Part shown: positions 17,215-28,213 of the stretch, one piece after another
Numbering within the stretch: position 1 is the stretch's first letter
Layout: each line of letters begins with the position of its first letter
DNA from: Sphingomonas anseongensis
GTDB taxonomy: Bacteria; Pseudomonadota; Alphaproteobacteria; Sphingomonadales; Sphingomonadaceae
Assembly (NCBI RefSeq): GCF_023516495.1
Contig: NZ_JAMGBC010000001.1
Location: 1,822,501 to 1,886,500 of the forward strand
Length of the DNA: 64,000 nucleotides
Reading direction: 5' to 3'
Notes under the pieces: generated by a model
Seen by the model: the letters and a program-made list of their open reading frames with translations, nothing else
The model's database searches: none
What the model was told of the DNA's origin: nothing
Position numbers and translations under genes: made by a program

Positions 17215-18414
17215 TCAAATGCAGCCGGTCGCCCGCCCAGCGGCTCCGAACATCGCAAGAATCTCGCCGACCTGCTCGCTGGAATGCTCGGAGCAAAGCG
17301 AGCAGCGGAGCAGCGTCTTGCCCGCGGGCGTTGCGGGCGGACGGGCTAGATTGACGTACAGGCCTTCGTTGAGGAGCGCCTCCCACATGGCAGCCCCGGT
17401 CTCCAGATCGGGCATGATGACGGCAATGATCGCCGACTGCGGCTCCTCGGTCCCCAGGGTGAAGCCGAGCTGGCGAAGTCCGGCATGCAGGCGCTTCGAA
17501 TTCTCCCACAGGTGGGCGCGCTTGTCGGCCGAGTTCATCAGCTTGCGGATCGAGGTTGCGGCGGTCGCGACGACCGACGGGGGAAGCGAGGCGGTGAAGA
17601 CGTAGGGGCGGCACACCAGCCGCAGGATCTCGAACTTGGGATGGTTGGAGACGCAGAAGCCGCCGACCGTGCCGACCGACTTCGAGAAGGTGCCGACGAT
17701 GAAATCGACGTCATCGATGACGCCCTGGGCCTCCACGACGCCACGGCCATTGTCGCCGATGAAGCCCATCGAATGGGCCTCGTCGACCAGCACCATCGCC
17801 CCGGCAGCCTTGGAAACGGCGACCATCTCCTTCAGCGGAGCGACGTCACCCAGCATCGAATAGACGCCTTCGAGGACGACAAGCTTGTCTGCCCCTTCGG
17901 GAATACGCCGCAGCCTGTTCTCGAGCGCGGCGACGTCATTGTGGCGGAACGGCACGACCTGGGCGTTTCCGAGTGCGCAACCGTCATAGATCGACGCATG
18001 GCTGTCGATGTCGAGGACGATGTAATCGTCCTTGCCCGCCAGCGTGGATATGATCCCGAGGTTCGCCTGATAGCCGGTCGAAAAGACCATCGCGTGGTCC
18101 ATCTTGTAGAAGTCTCGGAGCGCTTCCTCGACGGCGCGGTGCCCGGCATACGTCCCGTTGAGGACTCGACTCCCGGTCGTTCCCGACCCGAATTCGTCGA
18201 GCGCCTTCTTGCCGGCGGCGATCACGTCCGGATCGAAGGTCATCCCCATGTAATTGTACGTGCCCAGAAGGATCGTGCGCTTGCCGTTGCAGATCGCGAC
18301 GGTCGGGCTTTCGACCTTCTCCATCACCAGGTTGAACGGGTCGGTAAGGCCCGTGTCCAGGAGCGTCTGGCGCTGCTGGATGAGCGGGTCGAACTTGGAG
18401 AAGAGGTCGCTCAT
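17215..18414 (-). CDS. spt: Serine palmitoyltransferase (sphingolipid biosynthesis)
   Basis: This is a soluble PLP enzyme of the alpha-oxoamine synthase family, 399 residues. It condenses L-serine with a long acyl thioester to give 3-oxosphinganine, the first step of sphingolipid synthesis. The PLP lysine is K245 in GTFSKSVGTVGG. The stacking histidine is H139 in DSHASIYDG, with D211 and H214 in VDEAHSMG. Long stretches such as TILLGTYNYMGMTFDPDVI match, from memory, the enzyme of Sphingomonas paucimobilis. The N-terminus is about 20 residues shorter than in that protein. It lies 16 bases after the acyl carrier protein gene, which supports an ACP-bound acyl donor. Confidence 0.95.
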   Translation of the reverse strand: MSDLFSKFDPLIQQRQTLLDTGLTDPFNLVMEKVESPTVAICNGKRTILLGTYNYMGMTFDPDVIAAGKKALDEFGSGTTGSRVLNGTYAGHRAVEEALRDFYKMDHAMVFSTGYQANLGIISTLAGKDDYIVLDIDSHASIYDGCALGNAQVVPFRHNDVAALENRLRRIPEGADKLVVLEGVYSMLGDVAPLKEMVAVSKAAGAMVLVDEAHSMGFIGDNGRGVVEAQGVIDDVDFIVGTFSKSVGTVGGFCVSNHPKFEILRLVCRPYVFTASLPPSVVATAATSIRKLMNSADKRAHLWENSKRLHAGLRQLGFTLGTEEPQSAIIAVIMPDLETGAAMWEALLNEGLYVNLARPPATPAGKTLLRCSLCSEHSSEQVGEILAMFGAAGRATGCI

Positions 18415-18430
18415 GAACGGCTTGCGGGGC

Positions 18431-18673
18431 TCAGCCGCAGAGCTTGCGGACGGCTTCCGCGAGCTGTCCGACAGTCTCGATCTCCGCCTGCATGTTCATG
18501 CTGATGATGATGTCGAACTCGTCCTCGATGCTCGCGACGAAGTCGAGCACCGTGAGGCTGTCCCACTCCAGATCCTGCTGGAACCGCGTTTCGGGCGTGA
18601 CCGGGACCCCCTTCTTGTTGAAGGCCTCGACCTGCTCCGCCACGCGGGTGTAGATTTCGTCGCTCTCGTCCAT
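18431..18673 (-). CDS. Dedicated acyl carrier protein of the sphingolipid operon
   Basis: This is an 80-residue acidic acyl carrier protein. Ser39 in EWDSLTVLDF is the phosphopantetheine attachment site (DSL motif), followed by the usual helix III and C-terminal helix. ATG 18671-18673 is the first start that gives a normal ACP length; the open frame further upstream is a shadow. Standing directly in front of spt, it probably carries the acyl chain used by serine palmitoyltransferase, as in the Caulobacter ceramide locus. It is separate from the housekeeping fatty-acid ACP, which is not in this window. Confidence 0.93.
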   Translation of the reverse strand: MDESDEIYTRVAEQVEAFNKKGVPVTPETRFQQDLEWDSLTVLDFVASIEDEFDIIISMNMQAEIETVGQLAEAVRKLCG

Positions 18674-18749
18674 GGCAAAAGCCCCTATTCGCGAGGCCGC
18701 CCTTTCGCAACGCAATGGGGCGCGAATACGGCGGCAGTCGTCGGCAATC

Positions 18750-21133
<2,384 letters not shown>

Positions 21134-21313
21134 GTGCGAAAGGAACGGATCATTGCAGTCGGCCTGTTGACGGCTCGGGACCTCGAGCTCCTCGGCCAGG
21201 GCTTCGATCGAGTTTGGCCGGTCGATGAGGCACCCCATTTCACCGAGCTTCTGCGAGCAATCGACGACGCGGACCGTAAGCTGCAGGTGCGCAGGGAAAC
21301 CCCGAACAAATAG
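21134..21313 (+). CDS. Small conserved-looking hypothetical protein (59 aa)
   Basis: This short reading frame has a GTG start, 59 codons and a TAG stop. The protein begins MRKERIIAVGLLTARDLELL, continues GQGFDRVWPVDEAPHFTELL and ends RAIDDADRKLQVRRETPNK. The composition is that of a real small helical-sheet protein: hydrophobic periodicity, acidic helix, no low complexity. It resembles small sphingomonad proteins with a LLTxRDLxxLG pattern that I recall only loosely. AAGG lies 6-7 bases before the GTG. Overlapping minus-strand frames look random by comparison. Its function is unknown. Confidence 0.55.
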   Translation: MRKERIIAVGLLTARDLELLGQGFDRVWPVDEAPHFTELLRAIDDADRKLQVRRETPNK

Positions 21314-21597
21314 GTGCACATCGCGGCGTCCATTTAGGCCTCGTTGGTCTTTCTCAGTCGACGCGTTAGACTGTCGACTCGGCGACGGCGGCCAGCGCCA
21401 GAGGCTCAAGCCGTTGCCGACCTCCCGCGGGTGGCTTCTCCCGAACCATAGGGGAAGTCACCCGTCCTCCTCACGATGCTGCATGTTCCAAGTCGCCTTA
21501 CAGCAATTCCCCTGCGATCCCTTCTGATGGCTCAACGCATGGTCGCTGATCGCGTGACTTTAAGGAACGTAAGACGCAAGTTGCAGCGAGCGAGCGC
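21314..21597. other. Non-coding stretch between the 59-aa gene and the response regulator
   Basis: No convincing gene is seen in these 284 bases. Short open frames on both strands have composition typical of chance frames. The response regulator ends at 21598, and no clear terminator hairpin with a U-tract was found. The region may be a relic of the DNA inserted between obgE and the rplU-rpmA-GNAT block. Confidence 0.4.
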
Positions 21598-22212
21598 TCA
21601 AACCTCCACCCACTCCGCCGCACGGATTGCCAGCTCGGTGCGGTTGGCCACTCCGGTCTTCTCGAACACGCTGTGGAGATAGACCTTCACCGTCCCCTCG
21701 GTGATCCCCAGCTGTTCCGCGATATCGCGGTTGCGCAGCCCCTGGCGAACGAGCTGCACGAGCTCGGCTTCGCGCGGAGACAGAATCGCGCGGTCGCGGG
21801 CGCTCGCGGCGCGGGTCGCCTCGGCATTGAGGTGCGGGTCGATCCATTCGTCGCCGCCCCGGACGGAATCCAGGCACTCGATGAGAAGCGCCGGGTCCGA
21901 CATCTTCATGAGCACCCCATCGACCTTGAGCTTCAGCGCTTCGGCGAAGCCGGCCTCGTCGAGCGAGGCCGTGAGCAGTACGACCGGTCGCTCATCGCCC
22001 TGGCTCCTGATGTGGCGAAGGACGTCGAGGCCGGTCCCGTCGGGCATCTGGACGTCGAGAACGACCATCTCCGGGTCGTGTTGCTGGATCGCCTCGATCG
22101 CTTCGGCGCCGGTGCCGACCTTGGCGACAAGCTCATAGTCGCTCCCGCGAAGCATGGCTTCGACGGCCGCCTGGATCATCGGGTGATCGTCGGCGAGCAA
22201 TACCTTGGTCAA
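21598..22212 (-). CDS. NarL/LuxR-family response regulator
   Basis: This is a 204-residue regulator. The receiver domain has acidic residues in LLADDHPMI, phospho-acceptor D53 in VVLDVQMPDGTG, and the conserved threonine in VLLTAS. The usual lysine position reads LMKMSD. A LuxR-type helix-turn-helix occupies residues about 140-200 (LSPREAELVQLVRQGLRNRDIAEQLGITEGTVKVYLHSVFEK; quoted in family-standard pieces LSPREAELV and GTVKVYLHSVF). The TTG start at 22212 overlaps the kinase stop as TTGA, so the pair is co-translated. Target genes are unknown. Confidence 0.92.
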   Translation of the reverse strand: MTKVLLADDHPMIQAAVEAMLRGSDYELVAKVGTGAEAIEAIQQHDPEMVVLDVQMPDGTGLDVLRHIRSQGDERPVVLLTASLDEAGFAEALKLKVDGVLMKMSDPALLIECLDSVRGGDEWIDPHLNAEATRAASARDRAILSPREAELVQLVRQGLRNRDIAEQLGITEGTVKVYLHSVFEKTGVANRTELAIRAAEWVEV

Positions 22213-23831
22213 TGCCGTGCCTCCGGCTTGAGTGGCAGGGTGATCGAAAGCTCGGTACCTTTGTTATGGCTCGCGAGCATCAAAGTTCCATCGGCTTCAT
22301 CGACTCGCTCGCGAAGAGACCATGGCGACCCCTCCTTAAGCTTGTTGGCGCCGGTTCCATCATTATTGATGTCCAGCCGCAAGTCCTCGTCTTCGGTCGA
22401 GAGCACAACCGACACCGTTTTCGAACGCGCGTGGCGGACGGCGTTGGCGACAGCTTCGCGGATAAGCTGGTGGGTGTCGAGGTGAAGCCGCATCGGCACC
22501 GTCCGGTCGGGCACGTCAGCGGAAAAGCTGCACTTGATTGCCCATTGCCTGCCAAGGCGCTCGCACAAGGTGCCCAGATCCTCGGCAAGCTTGGGAAGTG
22601 TGATGGAATCGCTTCGCAGGGCGCCGATCGCCGAACGGAGATCCTGCTGCTCCTGCAGCAAAAGCTCCTTGAGCTCTTGAAGCTCGCGATCGGCGCCATT
22701 GCCGATGGCAAGGTCGCGCTTGATCGCCTCGATCCTGAAAGTCGCACCGGCGAGGAACTGCACGATGCTGTCATGGAGGTCGCGAGCGAGCGACAGGCGG
22801 GCCTTGGCGCGCGCACCGTCCTTCACCGCTGCAAGGAGTGCATGGCGCTGGACGTGGGCCGATACGGCGCGGGAGAGCATCCCGCCGAACTCGACGTGGT
22901 CGGTGCACAAGCTGTCGATGCTGCACAGGAGGAGCATCCCCTCGCCGGTGTCGGTCCGGACCGGCACCGCCAGTCCCTCTTCGATCCCGTATTGCCGGGC
23001 CAGATACGGGTCGAGACGCGACGAGGCCGTCGAAAATTGCATGGTCCTGTAGGCGCTCCGGCTGAACGCCCGGTCATGCAGCGTGTCAAACAGGAAGGGC
23101 TGGGACGGGACCTCTATTCGAGAAGCGTTTGCGGCGCCGGTAGTCACCTCGCCATTTTCCAAAGCAATGGCGACGGCTTCACGGCGCCCCCAGGAGCGCC
23201 AGAGGAAAACCGCGTGAGAGGCGGACGTCAGCTGCGCCGCCCTTCGGACGGCGGTTTCAAGCGGCGCTTCCTCGGGCGAAAGATCGCCGAACAGATCGTC
23301 CTTGGGCCAGCTCAGCGAGGAAAAACCGTGGTGGATTCCGAACCAGATCAGAATCGCCGACAAGATCACGAGATTGCCGCTTCGGATGATGAACCGCTGA
23401 AGATCGAAGGATGGGCCGGCATCGCCAACGATCAGCCCCGCACCGAAATAGCACAAGGTGACCGTCGCCGCCGTCAGGGCGGTCTCCCTCCAGCCCCAGC
23501 GGATTCCGGCCGACAGGACCAGGAAGACGAAGAAGACGAAGAAGGGGCTCGTGTAACCGTCGCTCGCAAGGACCAGCAAAGTGAAGGCGACGATGTCGAT
23601 CACGTGGGCGGGCGCTGCCAGCCGGGCGTCGAGCCACCAGCTCTTCCACGTCAGCAGCGTCACGACGACGGCCGCCGCGAGGTAGAACGCAAGAACCGAA
23701 TAGGTGGCGGCCGCGTTGCGCGCCGGCTCCAGCGGGTCCATCCACATCGCGAACAGGAAGGTCGCCGCCAGCACGGAGCGCGCCAAGGCGATCACTCGCC
23801 CAGAGCGGTGCTTCAGTACGCCGTCGAACAT
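22209..23831 (-). CDS. NarX-like sensor histidine kinase (HisKA_3, GAF-like)
   Basis: This is a 540-residue sensor. Five or six membrane helices occupy residues about 12-165, then a GAF-like domain (about 190-335) contains EEGLAVPVRTDTGEGMLLL. It is followed by a HisKA_3 dimerisation domain with the phospho-histidine H353 in LARDLHDSIVQFL, and a compact ATPase with REAVANAVRHARS. The ATPase G boxes are abbreviated (DINNDGTGAN), and I do not see a classical GxGxxG before the C-terminus, which is short. ATG 23831 follows a G-rich ribosome-binding site. It pairs with the NarL-type regulator that overlaps its stop. Confidence 0.9.
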   Translation of the reverse strand: MFDGVLKHRSGRVIALARSVLAATFLFAMWMDPLEPARNAAATYSVLAFYLAAAVVVTLLTWKSWWLDARLAAPAHVIDIVAFTLLVLASDGYTSPFFVFFVFLVLSAGIRWGWRETALTAATVTLCYFGAGLIVGDAGPSFDLQRFIIRSGNLVILSAILIWFGIHHGFSSLSWPKDDLFGDLSPEEAPLETAVRRAAQLTSASHAVFLWRSWGRREAVAIALENGEVTTGAANASRIEVPSQPFLFDTLHDRAFSRSAYRTMQFSTASSRLDPYLARQYGIEEGLAVPVRTDTGEGMLLLCSIDSLCTDHVEFGGMLSRAVSAHVQRHALLAAVKDGARAKARLSLARDLHDSIVQFLAGATFRIEAIKRDLAIGNGADRELQELKELLLQEQQDLRSAIGALRSDSITLPKLAEDLGTLCERLGRQWAIKCSFSADVPDRTVPMRLHLDTHQLIREAVANAVRHARSKTVSVVLSTEDEDLRLDINNDGTGANKLKEGSPWSLRERVDEADGTLMLASHNKGTELSITLPLKPEARH

Positions 23832-23917
23832 CCGCCCCCCGGTCCCGAGCCAACCGTTATTATCTTGCGATATAGCAGCCAAAGCGGTCGCACGTGAAGC
23901 GGCGCGCTTCCCGGGTA

Positions 23918-24478
23918 TCAAGCTGCGAGAATGGCCTCTGGCCGGAGGGTCGCCGGGAAGACGCAAGCATCGAGCGGCAAGCTGTAGAATCGGGCAGGAA
24001 GCTCCTCGCCGCGGCCGCGGCAGAAGCGCGGCGCGATTATCCCCGTGGCCGGAAAGCCGAGCTTTTCCAGCACTCGCCCGGAGGCCGGATTGTCGAGGAA
24101 ATGCGCCGCCTCCAGCGAGCGAAGCCGAAGCGTTCGCGCGATCTCAACAACCGCCGAAGCAGCTTCGGTCGCAAGCCCGCGGCCCCAGTGTGGCCGGGCG
24201 ATCCAATAGCCCAGCTCGACCGACCCCGAATTGCGGCGGTGAAGCCCGCACGACCCAATGATTCGCGGCGAAGCATTCGTCCGCTCGACGACCAGCAAAC
24301 TCGGGAGCACCCGATCGCGGGGCGTGGCGAGAAACTCCTCGGCGTCGCGAAGACCGTAGGGCCACGGCACCTGCGCTAGATTGCGGACGACCTGCTCGTC
24401 CGCGATCGCGGCGGCCAGCGCCGGGGCATCTTCCGGAAAGCCGGGCCGAAGAAGCAGCCTTGGAGTCCTTGCGAACAT
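23918..24478 (-). CDS. GNAT acetyltransferase (RimJ/RimL type)
   Basis: This is a 186-residue acetyltransferase of the RimJ/RimL group: RTPRLLLRPGFPEDAPAL at the start, VELGYWIARPHWGRGLATEA with the acetyl-CoA loop (GRGLAT, a GxGxxx variant), and NPASGRVLEKLGF near the end. Genes of this type commonly lie between rpmA and obgE in alphaproteobacteria, and it keeps the place next to rpmA here. ATG 24478 is the family-like start. An intrinsic terminator separates it from rpmA, so it is probably transcribed from its own promoter. Confidence 0.88.
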   Translation of the reverse strand: MFARTPRLLLRPGFPEDAPALAAAIADEQVVRNLAQVPWPYGLRDAEEFLATPRDRVLPSLLVVERTNASPRIIGSCGLHRRNSGSVELGYWIARPHWGRGLATEAASAVVEIARTLRLRSLEAAHFLDNPASGRVLEKLGFPATGIIAPRFCRGRGEELPARFYSLPLDACVFPATLRPEAILAA

Positions 24479-24536
24479 CGCCAATCTCCTCGCCGGCCGC
24501 CTTTGCAGGCGGCAGGTGACAGTTTGAGGAGAAGGC

Positions 24537-24573
24537 AAAGAAAAAGGGGATCGCCCTTCCGGGGCGCCCCCTT
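24537..24573 (-). terminator. Intrinsic terminator after rplU-rpmA
   Basis: Read on the minus strand, AAGGGG at 24573-24568 and CCCCTT at 24549-24544 form the outer stem. GCGCC/GGGCG pairing at 24566-24562 with 24556-24552 forms the inner stem, closed by a short loop with a small internal bulge. The stem is followed by TTTTTCTTT down to 24537. A strong GC stem with a U-rich tail about 75 bases past the rpmA stop is a textbook intrinsic terminator in position to end the rplU-rpmA transcript. Confidence 0.75.
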
Positions 24574-24624
24574 CTCCCTTTTGGTCTTGATCTGTTGAGA
24601 TCTCGTCCGGGCCGCCCCTTCAAG

Positions 24625-24649
24625 GGAACGGCCTGTCAGTGACCGTTCC
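24625..24649. repeat. Inverted repeat at the 3' end of rpmA
   Basis: GGAACGG at 24625-24631 pairs with CCGTTCC at 24643-24649 across an 11-base loop. The outer arm touches the rpmA stop codon. There is no U-tract, so it is not a terminator by itself. It may protect the 3' end of the ribosomal-protein message. Confidence 0.5.
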
Positions 24650-24915
24650 TATTTTGCTTCCGCTGCCGGCATGACGTGCACGTACTTGCGGCCGAGCTTG
24701 CCGTCTCGGAAGGTGACAATGCCGTCGGTGAGCGCAAAGAGCGTGTGGTCCTTGCCGATGCCGACATTGTCGCCCGGATGCCACTTGGTGCCGCGCTGAC
24801 GCACGATGATGTTGCCGGCGCGAGCCGACTGGCTGCCGAACAGCTTCACGCCGAGGCGCTTGCTCTCACTGTCGCGGCCGTTGCGGGACGAGCCGCCTGC
24901 TTTCTTATGTGCCAT
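24649..24915 (-). CDS. rpmA: 50S ribosomal protein L27
   Basis: This is an 88-residue large-subunit protein with the standard N-terminus [20 protein letters not shown], followed by [25 protein letters not shown] (the L27 signature region, quoted in pieces LGVKLFG and [11 protein letters not shown]). It reaches the peptidyl-transferase centre. It lies 6 bases after rplU and forms the conserved rplU-rpmA operon. The length is normal. Confidence 0.98.
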   Translation of the reverse strand: MAHKKAGGSSRNGRDSESKRLGVKLFGSQSARAGNIIVRQRGTKWHPGDNVGIGKDHTLFALTDGIVTFRDGKLGRKYVHVMPAAEAK

Positions 24916-24921
24916 TGTCGC

Positions 24922-25461
24922 TTACTTCTTGGGCTTGCTGGGTTTCTTGGCGGCGCCCTTAGCAGGCGCAGCATTTTTTGTCGACGCCTTGGCAGCGGGC
25001 TTCTCCGCAGGCTTCGCAGCCTTGGCCGGAGCAGCCTTCTTTTCAGCCTTTGGCTTTTCCGCCTTCGGAGCGGCGGCGGTCGGCGCGGCTTCGGACTTCG
25101 CCGGCGAAGGAGCCGGAGCAGAAGCCTTCTCGGGCTTAGGGGCGGCCTTCTTCTCGGCCTTGTGATCGCCGATCGCGACGATTCGCAGGATCGTGTGCTG
25201 CTGGCGATGGCCCTTCTTGCGACGGTAGTTGTGGCGGCGCCGCTTCTTGAAGACGGTGACCTTCTCCCCCTTCGCCTGGGCGATGATCTCGGCCGAGACC
25301 TTCAGGCCGTCGGTCTTCTTGAGGTCGGACCCGTCGCCGGCGAGCAGGATGTCGCCAAGGGTGATGGTGTCACCGGCGTTTCCGTCCAGCTTCTCGACGA
25401 CGATCTTGTCTCCGGGGGCGACGCGATATTGCTTGCCGCCCGTGCGCACGACTGCGAACAT
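24922..25461 (-). CDS. rplU: 50S ribosomal protein L21 with long Ala/Lys-rich C-terminal extension
   Basis: The first 100 or so residues are a complete L21 ([20 protein letters not shown], then [20 protein letters not shown]). They are followed by about 75 extra residues made almost only of Ala, Lys, Pro and Glu (repeats of [17 protein letters not shown] and KPAAK types). The usual L21 is about 103 residues. The tail is low-complexity, positively charged and probably disordered, like the tails on several sphingomonad ribosomal proteins. The ribosomal function is secure; a role for the tail is unknown. Confidence 0.96.
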   Translation of the reverse strand: MFAVVRTGGKQYRVAPGDKIVVEKLDGNAGDTITLGDILLAGDGSDLKKTDGLKVSAEIIAQAKGEKVTVFKKRRRHNYRRKKGHRQQHTILRIVAIGDHKAEKKAAPKPEKASAPAPSPAKSEAAPTAAAPKAEKPKAEKKAAPAKAAKPAEKPAAKASTKNAAPAKGAAKKPSKPKK

Positions 25462-25549
25462 TGGCTTCTCTTCTATGCTTGCGGGGCGCGGCAGGCCGGG
25501 CCTTCGCGCGAAAGCGAGCCGCCTATGGCAGCGGCCTTAGACTGTCAAC

Positions 25550-25924
25550 CTAGTGACGGTGCTCGGGGCGGAGCCGGTAGCGCTCGCCGTCGAAGCTGTC
25601 GAACATGGTTCCGATGGCCGGGTGGTCGATCGGTTCGTCGCTCTCGTCGGGAACCAGGTTCTGCTGGCTGACGTAGGCGACGTAGCTCGACTCAGCATTT
25701 TCGGCGAGCAGGTGATAGAAAGGCTGGTCCTTGGCCGGGCGGATCGACTCCGGGATCGCCTCGTACCATTCGTCGCTGTTGGCGAACTCCGGATCGACGT
25801 CGAATATGACCCCGCGGAAATCGAGCAGCCGGTGGCGAACGACCTCGCCGATTGCGAACCTCGCCTGCGGAATTGAAAACCAGCGCACCGGATCCATGGG
25901 TAATGAACGTTCTGTCGGCGACAT
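25550..25924 (-). CDS. hspQ: HspQ-like heat shock / hemimethylated-DNA-binding family protein
   Basis: This is a 124-residue small protein of the HspQ/YccV family. Diagnostic stretches are FAIGEVVRHRLLDFRGVIFDVDPEF, quoted in pieces as IGEVVRHRLLDFRGVIFDVD, then DQPFYHLLAEN, YVSQQNLVPD and a final RYRLRPEHRH. Family members act as specificity factors for Lon protease and were first noted for binding hemimethylated DNA. ATG 25924 is taken; a second ATG nine codons later is possible. The gene stands alone between rplU and tRNA-Ser. Confidence 0.88.
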   Translation of the reverse strand: MSPTERSLPMDPVRWFSIPQARFAIGEVVRHRLLDFRGVIFDVDPEFANSDEWYEAIPESIRPAKDQPFYHLLAENAESSYVAYVSQQNLVPDESDEPIDHPAIGTMFDSFDGERYRLRPEHRH

Positions 25925-26029
25925 GGCTGCAATCTAGGGTGCCGGTCAGGCTAGGCAAGGTGGGGGACCGTTGCTACATGCCCGCCGCGACCGAAAGCCG
26001 GGTTTCCCGGCAGACGCCTTCACATCCGC

Positions 26030-26119
<90 letters not shown>

Positions 26120-26171
26120 TTGATTGAAGCGACAGGGATACGGGCAGGGCCTGTCTCGTTACCCGCGCGTA

Positions 26172-28178
26172 ATGCTCCAAGCGCTCCCGCCGCCGGACCC
26201 GCCGCAGCAGGTAATCGTCGTCACCGGCAAGGCATTGCCCGATGCGGCGGCGAGCCGGGCCTATGGCGTGGAAACGTTCGACCGCGAGCGGCTGACCGAC
26301 GCGCCGACCCACCGCCTCGACGAGATCCTCAAGCAGGTGCCGGGGCTCCAGCTGTTCAGGCGGTCGGATTCGACGAGCGGGCATCCGACCAGCCAGGGCG
26401 TCACCCTGAGGGCGCTGGGCGGCAATGCATCGAGCCGCGCCCTTCTTGTGCTCGACGGAGTGCCGCAGGCGGACCCATTCGGCGGCTGGGTGAACTGGCC
26501 CGCTTACGATCCCGCGGGCCTGGCCCAGGTTCGGGTCGTCCGGGGCGGTGGCAGCGTCGCCAATGGCCCCGGTGCGCTTGCCGGCGTGATCGACATGAGC
26601 AGCCTCACCGAACGGGGCGCGGAGGGCTCGGCCGAGGCCGGGAGCCGCGAATCTCTTGCCGCCCACGTTTACGCCGGCGCTTCGCTGGGACCCGGCCTGC
26701 TCACCATCGACGCTCAAGGCGCGCGGAGCAGCGGCTTCATCCCGGTCACGCGATCCACGCGTGGCCCGATCGACGAGCCATCGCCCTATCGCGAAGGCAG
26801 CATCCGTGCGCGCTGGGTGGTTCCGATGGCAAGCGACGTCGAGCTCCAGGCCAGCGGCCTCGGCTTCCTCGACGTGCGCAATCGCGGCGTGCCGTTCACC
26901 GGCAACCGGACCCGCGGCGCCGACGCATCGCTTCGCCTGGTCGGCACCGGCCGCTGGCAATGGTCGGCGACGGGTTACGGGCAATGGCGCAACCTCCGGA
27001 GCAGCTTCGCGAGCGTCAACGACGATCGCACCGAGGCGCATCAGGTCGCGCTCCAGGACAGCGTGCCTTCGAGTGGCTTCGGTGGAAGCGTCGAGGTCAG
27101 GCCGCCGATGGGCACCGGGTTCGAGCTTCGCCTTGGCGGTGACGCTCGGCTCACCGAGGGCGAATCGCGCGAGTTGTTCAGCTTCATCGCCGGAGATCCG
27201 ACGCGGCGGCGGGTCGCTGGCGGGAAAAGCGGCACTCAGGGCCTGTTCGCCGAAGGTGCGTGGACGACAGGCCGACTGACGCTGAGCGCCGGCGGGCGGG
27301 TCGATCATTGGTCGATCTCGGACGGCGAGCTGGTGGAGCGAGAGATCGCGACCGGAGCGCTCCTGCGCGACGACCATTATCCGCGGCGAAGCGGGTGGCG
27401 TCCGACCGGTCGCGCAGGCGCGGTGCTGGACGTGGGGAGCGGCCTGACTCTCCGCTCCGCAGCCTATCTCGGCTGGCGGATGCCGACCCTGAACGAGCTG
27501 TTCCGGCCCTTTCGCGCGGGACCCGACGCGACCGCCGCCAATCCGTTCCTCAAGCCCGAGCGGCTGGCCGGAGCAGAGGCGGGGGCCCGCTACAGCAAGG
27601 GCGGCGCGGCGTTGGAGCTGACCGCCTTCGCCAACCGTCTGTCCGACGCCATCGCCAACGTCACGCTGGGCCAGGGCCCGGGAGTCTTCCCCGGTGTCGG
27701 CTTCGTCGCGGGTAATTTCAGCCAGCGGCGAAACCTTAATTCGGTCAGGGTTCGCGGTATTGAAGGATCCGCCGATGTAACGCGCGGGCCCTGGTCGCTC
27801 CGCCTCGGCGCGAGCTACACCCGGGCGAAAGTCGAAGCGACCGGACCGGCCAGCGATCTCGACGGCCTTCGCCCCGCCCAGACCCCGAAGCTCGGGCTGA
27901 CCGGCGCGATCGGATGGCACGAAGGAGCCCGCTCTGCGTCAATCCTCCTCCGCCGGGTGGGGTCGCAGTTCGAGGACGATCTCAACCGCCTTCGGCTGCC
28001 CGGCGCCACCACGATCGACGCCTTCGCATCGTGGCCGCTCACGCGCAGGCTACAGCTCATCGCCCGCGCGGAGAACCTGCTCGATGCGACCGTCGAAGCC
28101 GGAGCCGACAGCGACGGAACCGTCGAGCGAGCCACTCCGCGAACGCTGTGGATCGGCCTCAGGCTGAGCGATTTCTGA
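26172..28178 (+). CDS. TonB-dependent outer-membrane receptor without visible signal peptide
   Basis: This is a receptor of about 668 residues. The plug domain begins almost at once (QQVIVVTGKAL, the TonB-box-like strand), continues DEILKQVPGLQLFRRSDS and DGVPQADPFGGWVNW, and is followed by a 22-strand-like barrel ending in LWIGLRLSDF with the usual terminal Phe. Homologues normally carry a 20-25 residue export signal ahead of the TonB box. Here neither ATG 26172 nor the upstream in-frame TTG 26124 gives a hydrophobic leader, because tRNA-Ser ends only 52 bases before. The gene may be 5'-truncated. The substrate cannot be named; the size and plug resemble vitamin or siderophore receptors. Confidence 0.82.
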   Translation: MLQALPPPDPPQQVIVVTGKALPDAAASRAYGVETFDRERLTDAPTHRLDEILKQVPGLQLFRRSDSTSGHPTSQGVTLRALGGNASSRALLVLDGVPQADPFGGWVNWPAYDPAGLAQVRVVRGGGSVANGPGALAGVIDMSSLTERGAEGSAEAGSRESLAAHVYAGASLGPGLLTIDAQGARSSGFIPVTRSTRGPIDEPSPYREGSIRARWVVPMASDVELQASGLGFLDVRNRGVPFTGNRTRGADASLRLVGTGRWQWSATGYGQWRNLRSSFASVNDDRTEAHQVALQDSVPSSGFGGSVEVRPPMGTGFELRLGGDARLTEGESRELFSFIAGDPTRRRVAGGKSGTQGLFAEGAWTTGRLTLSAGGRVDHWSISDGELVEREIATGALLRDDHYPRRSGWRPTGRAGAVLDVGSGLTLRSAAYLGWRMPTLNELFRPFRAGPDATAANPFLKPERLAGAEAGARYSKGGAALELTAFANRLSDAIANVTLGQGPGVFPGVGFVAGNFSQRRNLNSVRVRGIEGSADVTRGPWSLRLGASYTRAKVEATGPASDLDGLRPAQTPKLGLTGAIGWHEGARSASILLRRVGSQFEDDLNRLRLPGATTIDAFASWPLTRRLQLIARAENLLDATVEAGADSDGTVERATPRTLWIGLRLSDF

Positions 28179-28213
28179 GCCTGTGATTTTTTGAATAATC
28201 TGAATCAAGTGCG

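Noticed and set aside
22212-23897. A 561-codon plus-strand frame opposite the NarX-like kinase
   Set aside because: It has no recognisable domain; the minus-strand kinase carries HisKA_3 and receiver-coupled context.
26172-28178. Calling the TonB receptor a pseudogene
   Set aside because: The plug and barrel are open to a normal C-terminal Phe. Only the leader is doubtful, so I keep it as a gene and flag the problem.
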